Counted from the first letter of the stretch, positions 10,731 through 21,493 are shown. The stretch is 64,000 nucleotides of DNA from Loripinus fragilis (GCA_964019695.1 CAXHUL010000530.1:558001-622000); one strand, 5' to 3'. Notes: generated by a model not told the origin, from the sequence alone. Numbers and translations are program-made.

Positions 10731-10759
10731 TAGGAGTTCAATCAGAGTGCCATTCTTTC

Positions 10760-11110
10760 CTAAATTCTGTAGGAATATCATCAGAGTGACAAACAGTTTG
10801 AATCCAGATCAGACTGGACATGTTATAAGGCCTCATCTGCCTATTTCGGGTCCAGACTGATGGCAAAATATATCAGCATACTACAAATATTACCACTAGG
10901 GTAATTTTTCATCTTTTTGTTGTTGTCTGCTGACATTTTAAAATTTACCTTTTTCAAAATATAATTTCAGAAACCGGATCAGAGTGTCAAATAGTTTGGA
11001 TCCAAATTAGGCGTGACATTCTGGTCAGTCTATTCTGGGTCCAAATTGTTTACAAAAGTTATCAGCAAACGCGACTATAGTAGGCAAAGAGTTTGAACCC
11101 TTTACCTCAT
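10760..11110. repeat. Two diverged fragments related to the giant element's 165-bp unit
   Basis: Stretches such as GAGTGTCAAATAGTTTGGAT, GGGTCCAAATTGTTTACAAA and TTATCAGCA match the unit arrayed at 30130-35720. Here they are dispersed and diverged, so the unit family exists outside the giant element. Confidence 0.6.
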
Positions 11111-11157
11111 AGAGACGCCTTTGACGCTTTTGCAAAAAGAGCAGACCAAGATTAAAT

Positions 11158-11394
11158 GGGCCTCGTCGCGAGAAAACCTGTCTTCGGGGTTTCCGCCAAA
11201 GCGAGACTCAAACCCGCCTGCTCAGCTACATAGACTAGCTAGAGAGTTGATATTTCGCTCGTAGCAAGTCTATATATGATACTTTCCAATAAGCGAACGA
11301 CAAAGGCGCTGATCAGGCTGCGCGAATGCGCAGGCTGGTCTGCGCCTTTGTTGTTCGCAAACCACCGAAGACAGGTTTTCTCGCGTCGAGGCCC
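11158..11394 (+). mobile_element. MITE family B, intact reference copy
   Basis: This 237-bp element has nearly perfect 30-bp terminal inverted repeats (GGGCCTCG(T/A)CGCGAGAAAA ... CTTCGG and its reverse complement) flanked by AAAT on both sides. A subterminal hairpin is built on CGCTGATCAGGCTGCGCG. The - strand open frame across it (11239-11424) gives a peptide containing TCLRWFANNKGADQPAH, a translation of this repeat that should not be called a gene. Other copies are at 1897-2481, 10545-10730, 22455-22657 and 26057-26282. Confidence 0.85.
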
Positions 11395-11709
11395 AAATAT
11401 TTCTTGCAAGAGTTGCTTGATCATGGTCTACTCTGATTGCTAATGGAAATATGATCTGGTCCAACACTAGTGGACATGACAAGTACTTTCTTTGTTCTAT
11501 GTACCAACATGAAAGTTTATTGCTATAATTATTCATAGTGGGTGGAGCTTAGCATGAATATTCATTAAGAAAAGGTTTAATATTACTTACAACTAGAAGT
11601 GCCACTGGTTCCACTAGATCCTGAAAAACAACAAAAATTGCCCTTGATAACGCCATTCACAACCATTGATGCTTTATGGGGTGGGGGTACTCCGATAATT
11701 TCCATATTT

Positions 11710-11946
11710 GAGCCGTGACATGTGATTTCCAACAATGTGATATTTTGACAAGTGTAGACTCAGATGAGCCTATCCTGCCTCCTTTTAAGCTTAGAAACTC
11801 CGAATGATGTCCAGTCAGTAGCTTAACACTCATAGAATACTAAAGCGACTAGCAAAGGCTCTGATCAGACTGCGAGTATGCGAAGGCTGATCTGAGGCTT
11901 TGCTGGTCACACATACCATATTGTTGGAAATCTCATGTCACAGCTC
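11710..11946 (+). mobile_element. MITE family A, copy 3 (reference)
   Basis: This 237-bp element has inverted ends GAGCCGTGACATG(T)GATTT and AAATCTCATGTCACAGCTC. It is flanked by ATTT on both sides. The right half has a hairpin with arms CTGATCAGACTGCG and CGAAGGCTGATCTGAG. Confidence 0.85.
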
Positions 11947-12275
11947 ATTTGGGGTTAAAAATTTCAAATTTCGATATAATTGTGAGTTTTCAGGAAAATG
12001 TTAATTTTTGGGTATGAAGATAATTCGGGATTGTTTCGGGGGTCACCACCAAACTGGACTTCTTGGGTAGTGTAGTGTTACTTTTTAGAGGGGTATGGTT
12101 AAGGAGTAAATCGTAGATGCTTGGGCCCAGCCTACAATTGAGAGTCCCCCCTGGGGTCTGATCGCTCATGAAATAATTTTAATTCTCGGGTAGCTTATAC
12201 ATGTAGATTAGATGAATCTGCTCCTTAAGAGCACTCTGATAATGAGATCATTAGTTATGTCTGCTGTCACAGAGA
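11947..12275. other. Unassigned stretch before assembly gap
   Basis: No gene or repeat was recognised. The short G/T-rich text ends at a run of 23 Ns. Confidence 0.4.
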
Positions 12276-12298
12276 NNNNNNNNNNNNNNNNNNNNNNN
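12276..12298. other. Assembly gap (23 N)
   Basis: A run of N. The true distance across it is unknown. Confidence 0.99.
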
Positions 12299-12534
12299 TT
12301 TAACAGTTTGATCCCTATTCATTCTGAAAACCAGTAAACAGCTACTTTTGCAACCAGTAAAGGTGGGGATGAAAGGCAGCATTTAACCAGGGTCTACATT
12401 GTGCCCTAAGATAAAACAATATTCAGTCATTGTTTAGCAATGCAGTACTTAGTGTCATTTTAGTTTTAGCCTACATTTATCTTGATGAGGACGAGAGAGC
12501 TTGTTACTCTACTTTGATATCTCCCTGATGACTT

Positions 12535-12660
12535 CTGACTGTATGTGGCTCTTCCTCACAGTGCCTTGTAGCACCCATTAGTGTAAACGTTTACAATAAC
12601 GGGAGATATAGCTCCCGTTAATGTAAACAGGATCTGGTTTACACTAAGCGGCGATAATGC
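12535..12660. repeat. Hairpin fragment of the GTGTAAACG family
   Basis: A short tail fragment (ATGTGGCTCTTCCTCACAGT) is followed by paired motifs AGTGTAAACGTTTACAATAA, CGGGAGATATAGCTCCCG and TTAATGTAAAC. It is the same family as the array at 18499-18663. Confidence 0.6.
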
Positions 12661-12792
12661 AGACCCAAAAAATAGTATCAACCGTTTGTGTCAATATTAT
12701 GAGAAAAGTACAAGAGATGACCATTTTTCGCAGACATATGAACCAACTTTTTGACATTGACTACTGGATTAAGACCAGTTTAACATACTGTA

Positions 12793-13164
12793 TTAAAGAG
12801 ACTAAGTCTGCAACTATAAACATTTTTCGAAAAATTTTCTTTTCTTTTTAAATCAATTGTAAAAGCAGAATTAAGTTAAGTTTTCACAATAAATCCGTTT
12901 ACTATAGCTACAAACTGCATGGAAAAGCAAATTATCTTATAAAAACAGGTATTTTCTCTTGTTGGTAATTATTTGCGCCCCTCCAATAATGTTAGACAGT
13001 CAATTTTTAACATGAATGCTGTTGTTTTGATACTGATAATTTGTTGAGATTTGCGAAATTGGTAAAATGTATGCATGCATTTTATTTTTTTACTGTGTTC
13101 TTGAAAAATAGAAACATTATTTCAAAAATTAAAAGATCAAAAGTTACAGACTATGCAGCTTTAA
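12793..13164 (+). mobile_element. MITE family C, copy 2 (TTAA-flanked)
   Basis: It is co-linear with copy 1 at 2082-2455 over its whole length: CTTGTTGGTAATTATTTGCG, CTCCAATAAT and AGTTACAGACTATGCAGC are all shared. TTAA lies at both edges (12793-12796 and 13161-13164). The left terminal repeat is more eroded than the right. It is not nested in a MITE B copy here, which confirms that the boundaries in copy 1 are those of an independent element. Confidence 0.75.
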
Positions 13165-14372
13165 GGTCCAGTGATTTTGCCTTATATCTCGATAACTATT
13201 TGAATAGTAAGTAAGTGAGCAAGTGTTTTATTATCTTGACCTGTGAATATCCAATATTGAAAAACAACATAATGATAACAGGGTTGCAACCAACATCATC
13301 TTATTGTTTCAATTTGTATCTACCATGTACAAAAATAACTTGAATAAAATATGTTTAAACCAACCAACAAGACACCACCTACATGTACAAATATAATTCT
13401 GTAATCGAATATCAGGAAAGTGACCGGGATGATTTTCATTTCTCGTAATGCATAGTAAATCTACAAATGCATATTTGGTTCACTGCAATTCCAAGCAATG
13501 CTCATAGGGGATTCAGGCAGTTGTACTACAAATGTGAAATTAGAGAACATAACAATGTAGACCCATGTTAGAGGCGATTAAAAGTAGCGTCGCATCAGAG
13601 TCTGTCCTGCTTACTTACACTAAAGCCGCAGTCTTTATCTACCGAAGTACTACCGGAATAAATAATAATCCAGTTCAATACAATTGAAAATGTAATGATG
13701 ACAATATGTGCATCTTACATAGACAGCTTAATAGTTTGTGAGCATTTTGGTGGAAGTTTAGGGGGAGGTCCAAATATTGGAGGTAATGGCTTCAAACTAC
13801 GTTGATCGTGATCAGACTCCTCAAACAAGCAGATAAACCTGGGTACACGCCATTATCGAACGGTAACACTCAAGGAAGCGCTAAGGTACGTGTCCATTTG
13901 TAAATTCAGCTGCGCCCTCTACATCTATGGTCCATTACAGTGTCCATATTTAAGTACATCTACAACTGCAGAATCGTGCCATGCAAATATAACATTAGCA
14001 ATTAGTGGACTAGTACAAATAAGGATTGACTAACGACTAAGACTAAAGTTTATAACTAAGGAATGATGGCGGGTTCAACTTTACTTAACACCATTTTAAA
14101 ACACAACAAATTTGCTACATCTTCAGCTTCTGCTTGTGTAAATAAGATTCAAAGCCTCAGTATCATTAGTCCCAGTGTATTTCTTGAATAAGTTTAATGT
14201 TTATTTGTAATTTTGATTGAAACAAATATTAATGGAAACAAGATCTGCCTCGCTTAGAAAATTATTCATGAGCATACAGTGACGTATATTCACTGTTATG
14301 GATAGCTGTACTCGTCTTAAATTACAAACACGTTCAAAATAGTTAAACGAAGTATGATATAATCTTTACACA
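13165..14372. other. Unassigned 1.2-kb stretch
   Basis: No exon or known repeat was recognised. At 14008-14050 lies a sequence (ACTAGTACAAATAAG ... CTAACGACTA) whose inverted copy is at 17648-17695; see findings. Confidence 0.4.
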
Positions 14373-14442
14373 GACTCTGTGGTCTAGTGGCTAGAACAAC
14401 TGACTCATATACGTGTGATCGCTGGTTCGATTCCTACCTAAC
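14373..14442 (+). repeat. tRNA-like SINE head
   Basis: This has a polymerase III box A-like TGGTCTAGTGG and, about 40 bases further, a box B-like GGTTCGATTCC (14423-14433). No convincing cloverleaf with a matched acceptor stem is visible, so it is a SINE head rather than a working tRNA gene. Confidence 0.5.
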
Positions 14443-14620
14443 ATATATTTTCTCAAGGTTTTTTTTTTCGTTTGTTGTTTTGAGATTTACGTCCACGTCA
14501 ACAAATTTTCAGTAATGTTGGGACGATTTCCTGTTTTCATAGTAGTTGAACTAGTAGTAAGTAGAGGATAACATGTGTAATAGTGACTGCACTGGCGGTA
14601 AGTCTCGAAGTGGCATTAGC

Positions 14621-14926
14621 GAGGGTCTGGATGGGGTATAATGATTAGTGAGTCATGGCCTTTTTATATAATGAATAGTGAATAATTAGCCAAAAAAATA
14701 ATGAAAAGTGAATAATGAGGACCTAGAAATAAATGTATAATCCTATTTTTTTAATAAATTGAGGAAAAATTAATGAATAGTGAATATTCAGATTTCTTTG
14801 CCACCTTTCTTACTTTTAATGAATAATTGGTCTTATTTTAATGAATAAACCAAAATTTTATTGAGATGTATAATGGGCTAAATATTTAATGAATAGTGAA
14901 TACCAGACCCCCCCATCCAGACCCTC
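14621..14926. mobile_element. AT-rich foldback element with GAGGGTCTGGATGGGG ends
   Basis: The 16-bp end GAGGGTCTGGATGGGG is exactly inverted at 14911-14926 (CCCCATCCAGACCCTC). The interior is built almost wholly from variants of AATGAATAGTGAATA, so it is both a small inverted-repeat element and a degenerate simple repeat. Confidence 0.7.
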
Positions 14927-14959
14927 TTCTTTCACTTGGACTGTAGAATGTGCCGATAT

Positions 14960-15150
14960 AGTCCCAAAATAATGTTTTGTGCGCGTCTGTTTGTGTGTGC
15001 TTTGTGGTCGCCTGCTAGGGGGGGGGGCTGGCCTCTTGGCTCTCGTTTGTGGTGTCTACTGTGAGTTTGTCGCTTTCCCATTGGTATCCTGGGTCAGGTG
15101 TGGTACTTAATTGAATCGATTCCTGATCTTTGCACTCTTACTTACTTTTA
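14960..15150 (+). repeat. Retroelement 3' tail fragment (tail family 2)
   Basis: GTGTGCTTTGTGGTCGCCTG, GGCCTCTTGGCTCTCGTTTG, GGTATCCTGGGTCAGGTGTG and CTTTGCACTCTTACTTACTT match the copies at 1-105 and 60975-61240. Confidence 0.65.
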
Positions 15151-15775
15151 TATGATATCATATAATAACATTATATATAGTTTTAGAAACTTTTTGGGAT
15201 GTCGAAAAGACCTGATTTTCACAACACACTGGTGGGACTGCTGGTACAATCTTCAATGTGCTTGACTGCGAATTCAGAGACCCCGTTTTGGTAGAAATTC
15301 GTTCTAATAATACTTTCTGCGGTCATCTTTTCCCCTCCGCTGTCTCACTTAGAGCAGCTATCAGTTTCTTGCGAAAGACTGGATACTCAATATTGATTAA
15401 GTATGGGACAGTGTAGATCGGTTTATCCATGTATGCCTACTGGTGTCTTCAATCCATTTAATCTGACTGATCGATCTGTAATTACGTCTTAGGGTCATTA
15501 GTTTTGTTAACGGCAGTGATATCTATCATTTTACAGAAATTGTTGTATCATTTAACGAGCAGTGTATACCCTTATCAGACATTATTTCATTCACAATCTG
15601 CCTTGTGTCTACGTTGGATCTGCACTGTTTGTCAAATTTCTTTATATGGGTGCTAGGCATAATTGGGGTTTTAGAATGACTGTGTTCAAATATTGTCGAA
15701 ATGAACAATCTTTCAGTCATAATGGGACGTTTCATGACGTTTTGGATTAAATCAGTTCTAGTCAGAGCATATAAA
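15151..15775. other. Unassigned stretch with short overlapping frames
   Basis: Short frames on both strands (15526-15735 - and 15562-15750 +) overlap antisense to each other. Neither gives a recognised domain. The - strand frame lacks a clear splice context. Confidence 0.35.
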
Positions 15776-15850
15776 GTGTCTTCCTAAAGGACACAACACA
15801 TTGGCCCCGTTGAGTCTCGAACGAGTGGCCCTTCAGATACTACTCTTGAT
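15776..15850 (-). repeat. SINE fragment, reverse orientation
   Basis: Read on the - strand it has a box B-like GTTCGAGACTC followed by TGTTGTGTCCTTTAGGAAGA and CACTTTAT. This arrangement matches the body of the SINE at 25699-25905. Confidence 0.5.
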
Positions 15851-16160
15851 TTTTTCGGCGACCTGCAGTTAAAACTATTTAAGCTATGAGAAGTCACTAG
15901 GGAAATATATACCACCACCTGACTCGACCAAAACCCAGAGTGTAGTGTATTTGAGCTTTAACCCACAAACGTCTCCGCAATATCTTCAGTCTAAACGCCA
16001 AATGAAGCTGAACCGTCAAAATAAACACTCCGGCGGCGACTCCTATATGGGCGGGACCCCGACTAGCCCTGACAAGCACCCTCTTTGAAAAATGATTGCC
16101 AGGTTGTTATAAAGGCAATAGAAATAAAGTTAGAAAAGCCTGTTTCTGTATTTCCTGCAG

Positions 16161-16368
16161 CTCTGAACAGCTGAAATCTCACTACACCAACACAACTCTG
16201 GCTGTACAAGAGCTCACATACCCAACTTACAGCAGTCTGCCCCGCACCTTCATACCTTTCATCACTGCGTCTGTCAGACAGCTGGACAGGATGTCAAAAC
16301 AGCCTCTGCACTTCCGAAACCTTGGTCAAAACAGTGGCCCTGGTCTCCATTGGACAAGTCAAGTGTAA
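16161..16368 (+). CDS. Possible terminal exon, unrecognised
   Basis: A good acceptor (TTTCTGTATTTCCTGCAG) ends at 16160. It is followed by about 200 bases of sequence richer in G+C than the surroundings, open in one frame to TAA-type termination at 16366-16368. The frame has no domain that I recognise, and no partner exon was found. It may be a real last exon, an old retrocopy, or chance. Confidence is low. Confidence 0.15.
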
Positions 16369-16825
16369 TCGAAGGAAACCCAGTGCACGCACAAACACAC
16401 AAGCTGATACTTTTTTTATATACCAGGCGGAGTGATGTGGTTGTAAATGATTTTCATTGATATGTTGGGTATGGAGATGCATATAAACACGTAAGGGCGT
16501 GTGTTTGTAGGTAGGGGAAGGGGAGGGGTTGGGATGGAGAACCCAGACTCAGTCTGACCCAAGCAGTCACTGAGATCTATCGAAATATCGGTTATAAATG
16601 TTGAATATTTGCCTTCTTTTCGACAACGGTAATCTGGCTACTTCAGTTTGTCAGATGCGTCTTTAAGCCATGACACTGGCTCTATTTGACCTAAGCTGTT
16701 GGCGGGAATTTACACAAACACACGCCCGCACGCATGCCATCCGGTGTGTGGTTACTTACCTCTAAAAAGATTGCCCTAAACATTTCATAAAAATGCAGTC
16801 TGATGTCGTGTAGCTGTCAGTAGTC

Positions 16826-16905
16826 TGTGTTTACTTCACGGTGGCGAGGGTTAGCTTGTGGTCTATGATTGTATCATTTCCTGGTCATACTCACTTTTTA
16901 ACCCA
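16826..16905 (+). repeat. Retroelement 3' tail fragment (tail family 1)
   Basis: GTGGTCTATGATTGTATCAT followed by TCCTGGTCATACTCACTT is the 3' end shared with 18664-18725, 61860-61920, 62400-62465 and, inverted, 50681-50730. Only the last ~80 bases are present. Confidence 0.55.
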
Positions 16906-17359
16906 ACACGTCTGATATCTCGAACACACCTTGCTCTCATGTTTCCTTTTGTAGGGATGACTCTTCACTCACTTAATTGGTTTGAGTGTAGAAGGGTTAA
17001 TAAAACAACCAAATTATTCGCAGACATTAATATCCCTTTATCTAAGATTGGCTCCTAAATGCGTTTTTTTGGTAAATAATGCAAAGTCAGAGTCTACACT
17101 GTTTGCTAAGACAAAATCGATTAATTTGTTTTTCGAAAATATAACTTGTGGCCCCTCAATATATACAATTATTAACCATCCTTTATTCTATTAAATTCCG
17201 CTAATATATCTAACTTCTGAATAATTGTATTCCTGTGAATCATTATATTGCAAAGTTATCATTAAATATGGTATTTCATATATGAAACTTTTTTTCGAGT
17301 TATTGGAACTTTCTGTCGCCACCCTAAGAGAATCGTAACCGTAATAGTCGAGTTTTGTG
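16906..17359. other. Unassigned AT-rich stretch
   Basis: No gene was recognised. A fragment near 17090-17165 (CTACACTGTTTGCTAAGA ... GGCCCCTCAATATATACA) recurs at 56515-56605, so part of it is an old dispersed repeat. Confidence 0.4.
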
Positions 17360-17566
17360 CTCTAAATAGACTGATAAGCATGTGGCCGATTGCTCAAAAG
17401 GTGTATGTTGGGGCGTAAAGTGATCTATGTAAGATGTATAAAATGGTCATACAAAAATGTGTTCAAAGGTATCTGTCTCCTTGATAAAAATAGCATTTTT
17501 TTTTTGTTTATACAGGAAAAAATTCATACAAGTAAGAGCTTTTCAAAGATATATCTCCTTAAAGGT
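17360..17566 (+). mobile_element. Single arm of the TTAA foldback element
   Basis: Co-linear with the right arm of the 748-bp element at 56778-57525: GACTGATAAGCATG, TTGCTCAAAAG, TGTATGTTGGGGCGTAAAGT, GTATCTGTCTCCTTGA, and an end AGATATATCTCCTTAA. The other arm is absent. The open frames here, and the related frame at 57360-57596, are translations of this arm. Confidence 0.7.
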
Positions 17567-18177
17567 TGTAGCACGTAGCTGTCGCATTTTTATGTTTAGA
17601 TTAATTTTCTGCTTCGGTACAATTAGTTACACTGTGTACTTTATTATACATTTTAGTCATTAGTCGATAGTCGTTAGTTTCGTTCTTATTTGTACTAGTC
17701 TAGTACAGAGCCAAATGAGATGTAACCCGTGTGGGATCTCATTGGAGTACGCCCCGTTTGTTAACATTAGAGCTTTTCCGTCAACTACGAGATATATACT
17801 TTGGGTGGTTTCCAATAACAGGCCAATTTAATACGTTAAAAGTGATTAAAATGATACTTGATTGCAACTAAGTATGACCTGAATGTTGTCCTAAATTCTA
17901 ACACACCTCGCCTATAGAGCCAACGGTAACAAACTGTGATATATCGGACAATAATTCACCGCAAAAGTGTGTGATAGCTGACGTCACTGGAAAATGACGT
18001 CATTCATGGCGTTAGACGGTGTAACGTCGTTTTTACGCTTGAAAGACGTTACAATTACATGTAAACGTATGCGACGTAGTCTAAGTATTGGCGGGAGTTC
18101 TTCATTGCAATGGCGGAAAGTTGGAAGAAGCTGAAGACTTCGAATGTGTTTTCGTCGTTTATTGAGTGTTAGAATCG
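17567..18177. other. Unassigned stretch with paired CRE-like sites
   Basis: Two TGACGTCA-type sites close together (about 17978-18002), with further ACGTCG/ACGTT motifs, could be promoter-like, but no gene start was recognised downstream. A 20-codon frame starts at the ATG near 18112 and ends just before the foldback element at 18178. The 14008-14050 inverted partner lies at 17648-17695. Confidence 0.35.
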
Positions 18178-18347
18178 AAATAGATCAGCTCCAGTGCGTG
18201 AATTGTTGAGTAATAATTCACTGTTTGTCGGTAAGTTGTACGAAGATAAATCACTCGCGCTGCGCGCTCGTGATTTGATCTTCTTTACAACTGACCTCCA
18301 AACAGTGAATTATTACTCAACAATTCACTGCTGGAGCTGATCTATTT
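18178..18347. mobile_element. Foldback element, 170 bp, arms ~80 bp
   Basis: The outer arms AAATAGATCAGCTCCAG and CTGGAGCTGATCTATTT pair exactly. The next arms (GTGAATTGTTGAGTAATAAT and its complement) also pair. The centre is a GC-rich turn CGCGCTGCGCGCTCG. There is little loop, so the single strand would form one long hairpin. Confidence 0.85.
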
Positions 18348-18498
18348 CTTAAATTAATACAGGTCACTCTTACCTATATTTCATGGTTAAATAATTTTCC
18401 CTTACAAAATTCTATCATTAAACGAAAGGAAATAAAATCCAACAATCCAACATTGTTAACACAAAGCATTGATATCATACATATTATCATCAGACGCT

Positions 18499-18663
18499 CC
18501 CGTTAGTGTAAACGTTGGCAATAATGGGAGAGATCGCTCCCATTACTGTCAACGTTTACACTAACAGTACCGTTATTGTAAACGCGTTTACAGTAACTGG
18601 AGCGATATCTCCCGTAATTGTCAACGTTTACACTAAAGGGAGCGTTTACACTAACGGGTGCTA
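18499..18663. repeat. Array of alternating GTGTAAACG hairpins
   Basis: Repeated, alternately oriented copies of CCCGTTAGTGTAAACG, GGGAG(A/C)GAT(C/A)(G/T)CTCCC and AACGTTTACACTAA can pair with each other in many registers. The block opens with CTCCCGTTAGTG and closes with CACTAACGGGTG, so it is palindromic as a whole. A shorter relative is at 12560-12660. Confidence 0.75.
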
Positions 18664-18985
18664 CAGTGCCTAGGGTTGGTCTGCAGTGTGTGATTGTGGT
18701 AGTTTCTGATCATACTCACTTACATTTTTCAGAGACAGAGAAACATCAATTTAAATAACTGTTAACCAACAACCCCATAAAATACAAACTGGACAATTCC
18801 ATACTTATTATATCGATATGTATGGGATAATCCATCAGGATGAAAAGGGTAAAACAACATATTCTACTGACCGTTACAAGGCTGTACTTTTTTGTGGATC
18901 ATTTGTGTTATTTATGTCTTGTGTTTGTCATGCTTTGACCCTTTCCGTCTTTCTTAATTTTAGTCAATCAATCATCTTTCTACAA
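18664..18985 (+). repeat. Tail fragments (families 1 and 2)
   Basis: GGTCTGCAGTGTGTGATTGT ... GATCATACTCACTTAC is a tail family 1 end (to about 18725). From about 18860 the text (CTACTGACCGTTACAAGGCT, TTTGTGGATCATTTG, GTCTTGTGTTTGTCATGC) matches the family 2 tail at 60730-60830. The frame at 18818-19045 is not a gene. Confidence 0.55.
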
Positions 18986-19332
18986 AGCAAGTGGCCTATG
19001 TTAAATTACAAGAATATATATAATGACTGTTGGGGAGGGATATAAACAACCATTCTGAGGATCACCAATTGGCATCACGAGGCTTGCCGAATGATGACAT
19101 ATGGTGATCATTAAGACGAATTTTTTTTTCTTGCTCACCACTAAATAACTCATCGTATTTTGGAAAAAAAAACATGAAAAAAGGTTTTCAGCCAAACATA
19201 AATACGATGAGATGGGACATACATGTCATTTTAACATTACAATTACGTCACATATCGACGTGCGGTCGGGGTGTAGCTGTTTTCTTATATTTTCCACGAG
19301 TTGGTACGGCTATATGAGATTATAACAATCTA

Positions 19333-19475
19333 CCATGAGTGTCCATGTAGGATAAAGATATCTCATCAGAGGGGTCGGAATTTAAATCAGGGACAAGGCT
19401 TGAAGAGTCCCTGGTTAAATTCTAACCCAGAGGTTGATATTTCTCTATCCTAGAAAAAACTCATGATGGACTGTT
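19333..19475. mobile_element. Palindromic element, about 140 bp
   Basis: Left text ACCATGAGTG ... TAGGATAAAGATATCTC is mirrored by GATATTTCTCTATCCTAG ... ACTCATGATGG. The inner arms GGAATTTAAATCAGGGAC and GTCCCTGGTTAAATTC-like sequence also pair. It is not coding. Confidence 0.7.
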
Positions 19476-19740
19476 TTTCTCCCACTTTTCCAAGTTTTCT
19501 GTCAGAATATAAAAATTCCAAAAAACATGAGAATTTTAACATTTTGCTTGCTGGATTGCATTATTTTTGAGTTCACGAGTGTTTTATCGGACGTTGAAAG
19601 GATGCACCTGACAAAACAAATACATTTGGAAAATATTGCATTTACAAATGACATTCCACGGTGTTAGTTTTTAGGTGGGGTATGTTTGTGGCCAAATTAA
19701 TTTTTAAGAAGGCCAAGGTTTTGTCATATATTCATCTAAA

Positions 19741-20349
19741 TACACTGCTCAAAATATTTAAAGGAATACTGCATGTGTTGTCATTGCTCACAATACAAAT
19801 GCACTCGTAGCAAGAGTTGGATTATAAGGCAAAAACATGTTTGTCCTGTGATTAGTTTGGTTACGGATCATGGATGGTATTTCTTGATGAAAATGAAGTA
19901 CTCCATTTCCAGAAATCTCCATGGAACGCTTTATGTAAAAATGGAATTTTGCTAAAAATATGAACTTTTTTCAAAACCAATTTCAAAGACAATATTTTCA
20001 AACAATCACCACAGCACTATCGTTTCTGTACATTCAATAGCCTTTTAATGTTGCAGAAATCATTAGGTTAAGCTTTTAAACAATTCCAAAGATTCTATAG
20101 TGTTCCAGAAAAAATCGTCATTTTTAAGAAAATTAAAATTTACAAAAAATGAGCCTTGAACTTGAGCAGTGATTGTTTTGTCAAAGCTTTTTTTATCCGA
20201 TACTTTGACTCTCTTCGCAAAGATAGCAAAAATAACTGGCTTTCTACCCTATTGTCTAGCGAAATGTATGGCTTGTCTATAGGACAGGGGTTAACATTAT
20301 CACCTGTGCAAAATTATCAGGTGTTCCTTTAAATATTTTGAGCATTGTA
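19741..20349. mobile_element. Tc1/mariner-type non-autonomous element, 609 bp
   Basis: The inverted ends are TACACTGCTCAAAATATTTA plus AAGGAA at the left and TTCCTTTAAATATTTTGAGC plus ATTGTA at the right, with TA at the outer edges. CACTGCTCAAAA is a typical Tc1-family terminal sequence (family knowledge). The interior is AT-rich and has no transposase frame, so it is an internally deleted or decayed copy. Confidence 0.75.
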
Positions 20350-21256
20350 TAATGTTTGCTACAAAAACCCTGGAGAGAAAAGTGCTGTGTTTGCATCAAA
20401 TTTATTCTAGAATATCTCATTGTTTTGGTACATAAATTATGTAGTCCATACTTTTGAACATTACCTGTAAATGTCTCACTCTCAGATTACACCTTCTTTT
20501 TAAATTGAATATGTCTGACCTGGTCACAGCAGACCTGATACAGCATTACAAGATACTGCATACAGTTTGAAGCATTCCTTTATCCAGGTACCCTTGACCA
20601 AGCATGTAATTTACATCATACAATGCGAAACTTTAAATTATATGTACATCTCAATTTACGTGTTGTTTATCTTTTAGGTGAAAAATAAGAAATGAAAAAA
20701 AAAAACAATGTTTGCAACTCATAATTAATCAATACCTTTTCTATTTGAAAATATCTGTTATTAGTTAAAGACTGAACCAACTACCTTTTCATGTAAAAAA
20801 TATTATTTTCGGTCCAGTTAAAGAGACATGGTATTATCTATGTTAACATCCATTGTCATACCCAATCGACACGCTCCTGGGGTCAATAATGCTGTATTAA
20901 AGTAAATCTAATGGGTTAAATGTTGCGAATCTCAAATAATTGGACTTTTTACACCCCCCCCCCCCCCCGGCGAAATGTTCGCACAATTAGGAGACAAAAA
21001 AGCAATCAAGAGCCTGTACCTGTACGACAGCGAAACCTCGCACTTGGGTCTGAACTTAACCAGGGCCTGAAGCCTGGCTGTGACAAAACTCAAACGATTG
21101 GTATTTTTATCGTACGTGGACACTCATAAAGAATCCTAATTTTCCTAGCCAGCAAACTACCTCGAGCCTGTGACACTGGCGGGCAGACAGTGGCCCTGTT
21201 TTACATGCTTTTTATAGGCTTGTGAATATGGATGATGATGATGTATCTACATGATT
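20350..21256. other. Unassigned stretch with poly-C tract
   Basis: No P450 exon could be recognised here, although upstream exons of the gene ending at 26518 would be expected on this side. A run of about 16 C lies at 20953-20968. The two short frames at 20920-21129 overlap antisense to each other and are not supported. Confidence 0.4.
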
Positions 21257-21493
21257 GAGTCGTGACATGGTATATCCAACAATGTGGCATTTTGACAAGT
21301 GTAGACTCAGACGAGCCTGTGCAGCCTCCTTTTAAACAGCGAAACTCCAAATGATGTTCTGTCAGTAGCTTAACAGTCATTGATTATTCAAGTGACTAGC
21401 AAAGTCTCTGATCAGACTGCGCGTGTGCGCAGGCTGATCTGAGGCTTTGCTGGTCGCACGTACCACATTGTTGGAAATCTCATGTCGCGGCTC
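21257..21493 (+). mobile_element. MITE family A, copy 4, abutting the P450 splice acceptor
   Basis: Full-length copy (237 bp) with ends GAGTCGTGACATGG and CATGTCGCGGCTC and a hairpin with arms CTGATCAGACTGCGCG and GCGCAGGCTGATCTGAG. The AG of the next exon's acceptor lies 15 bases downstream. The flanks are GATT and AATT, a near match to the 4-bp duplication of other copies. Confidence 0.85.

Noticed and set aside
11239..11424. Hypothetical protein containing TCLRWFANNKGADQPAH
   Set aside because: The frame lies almost wholly within MITE B, including its inverted terminal repeats.
14373..14442. tRNA gene
   Set aside because: Only the polymerase III boxes are tRNA-like. Acceptor and anticodon stems are not convincing.
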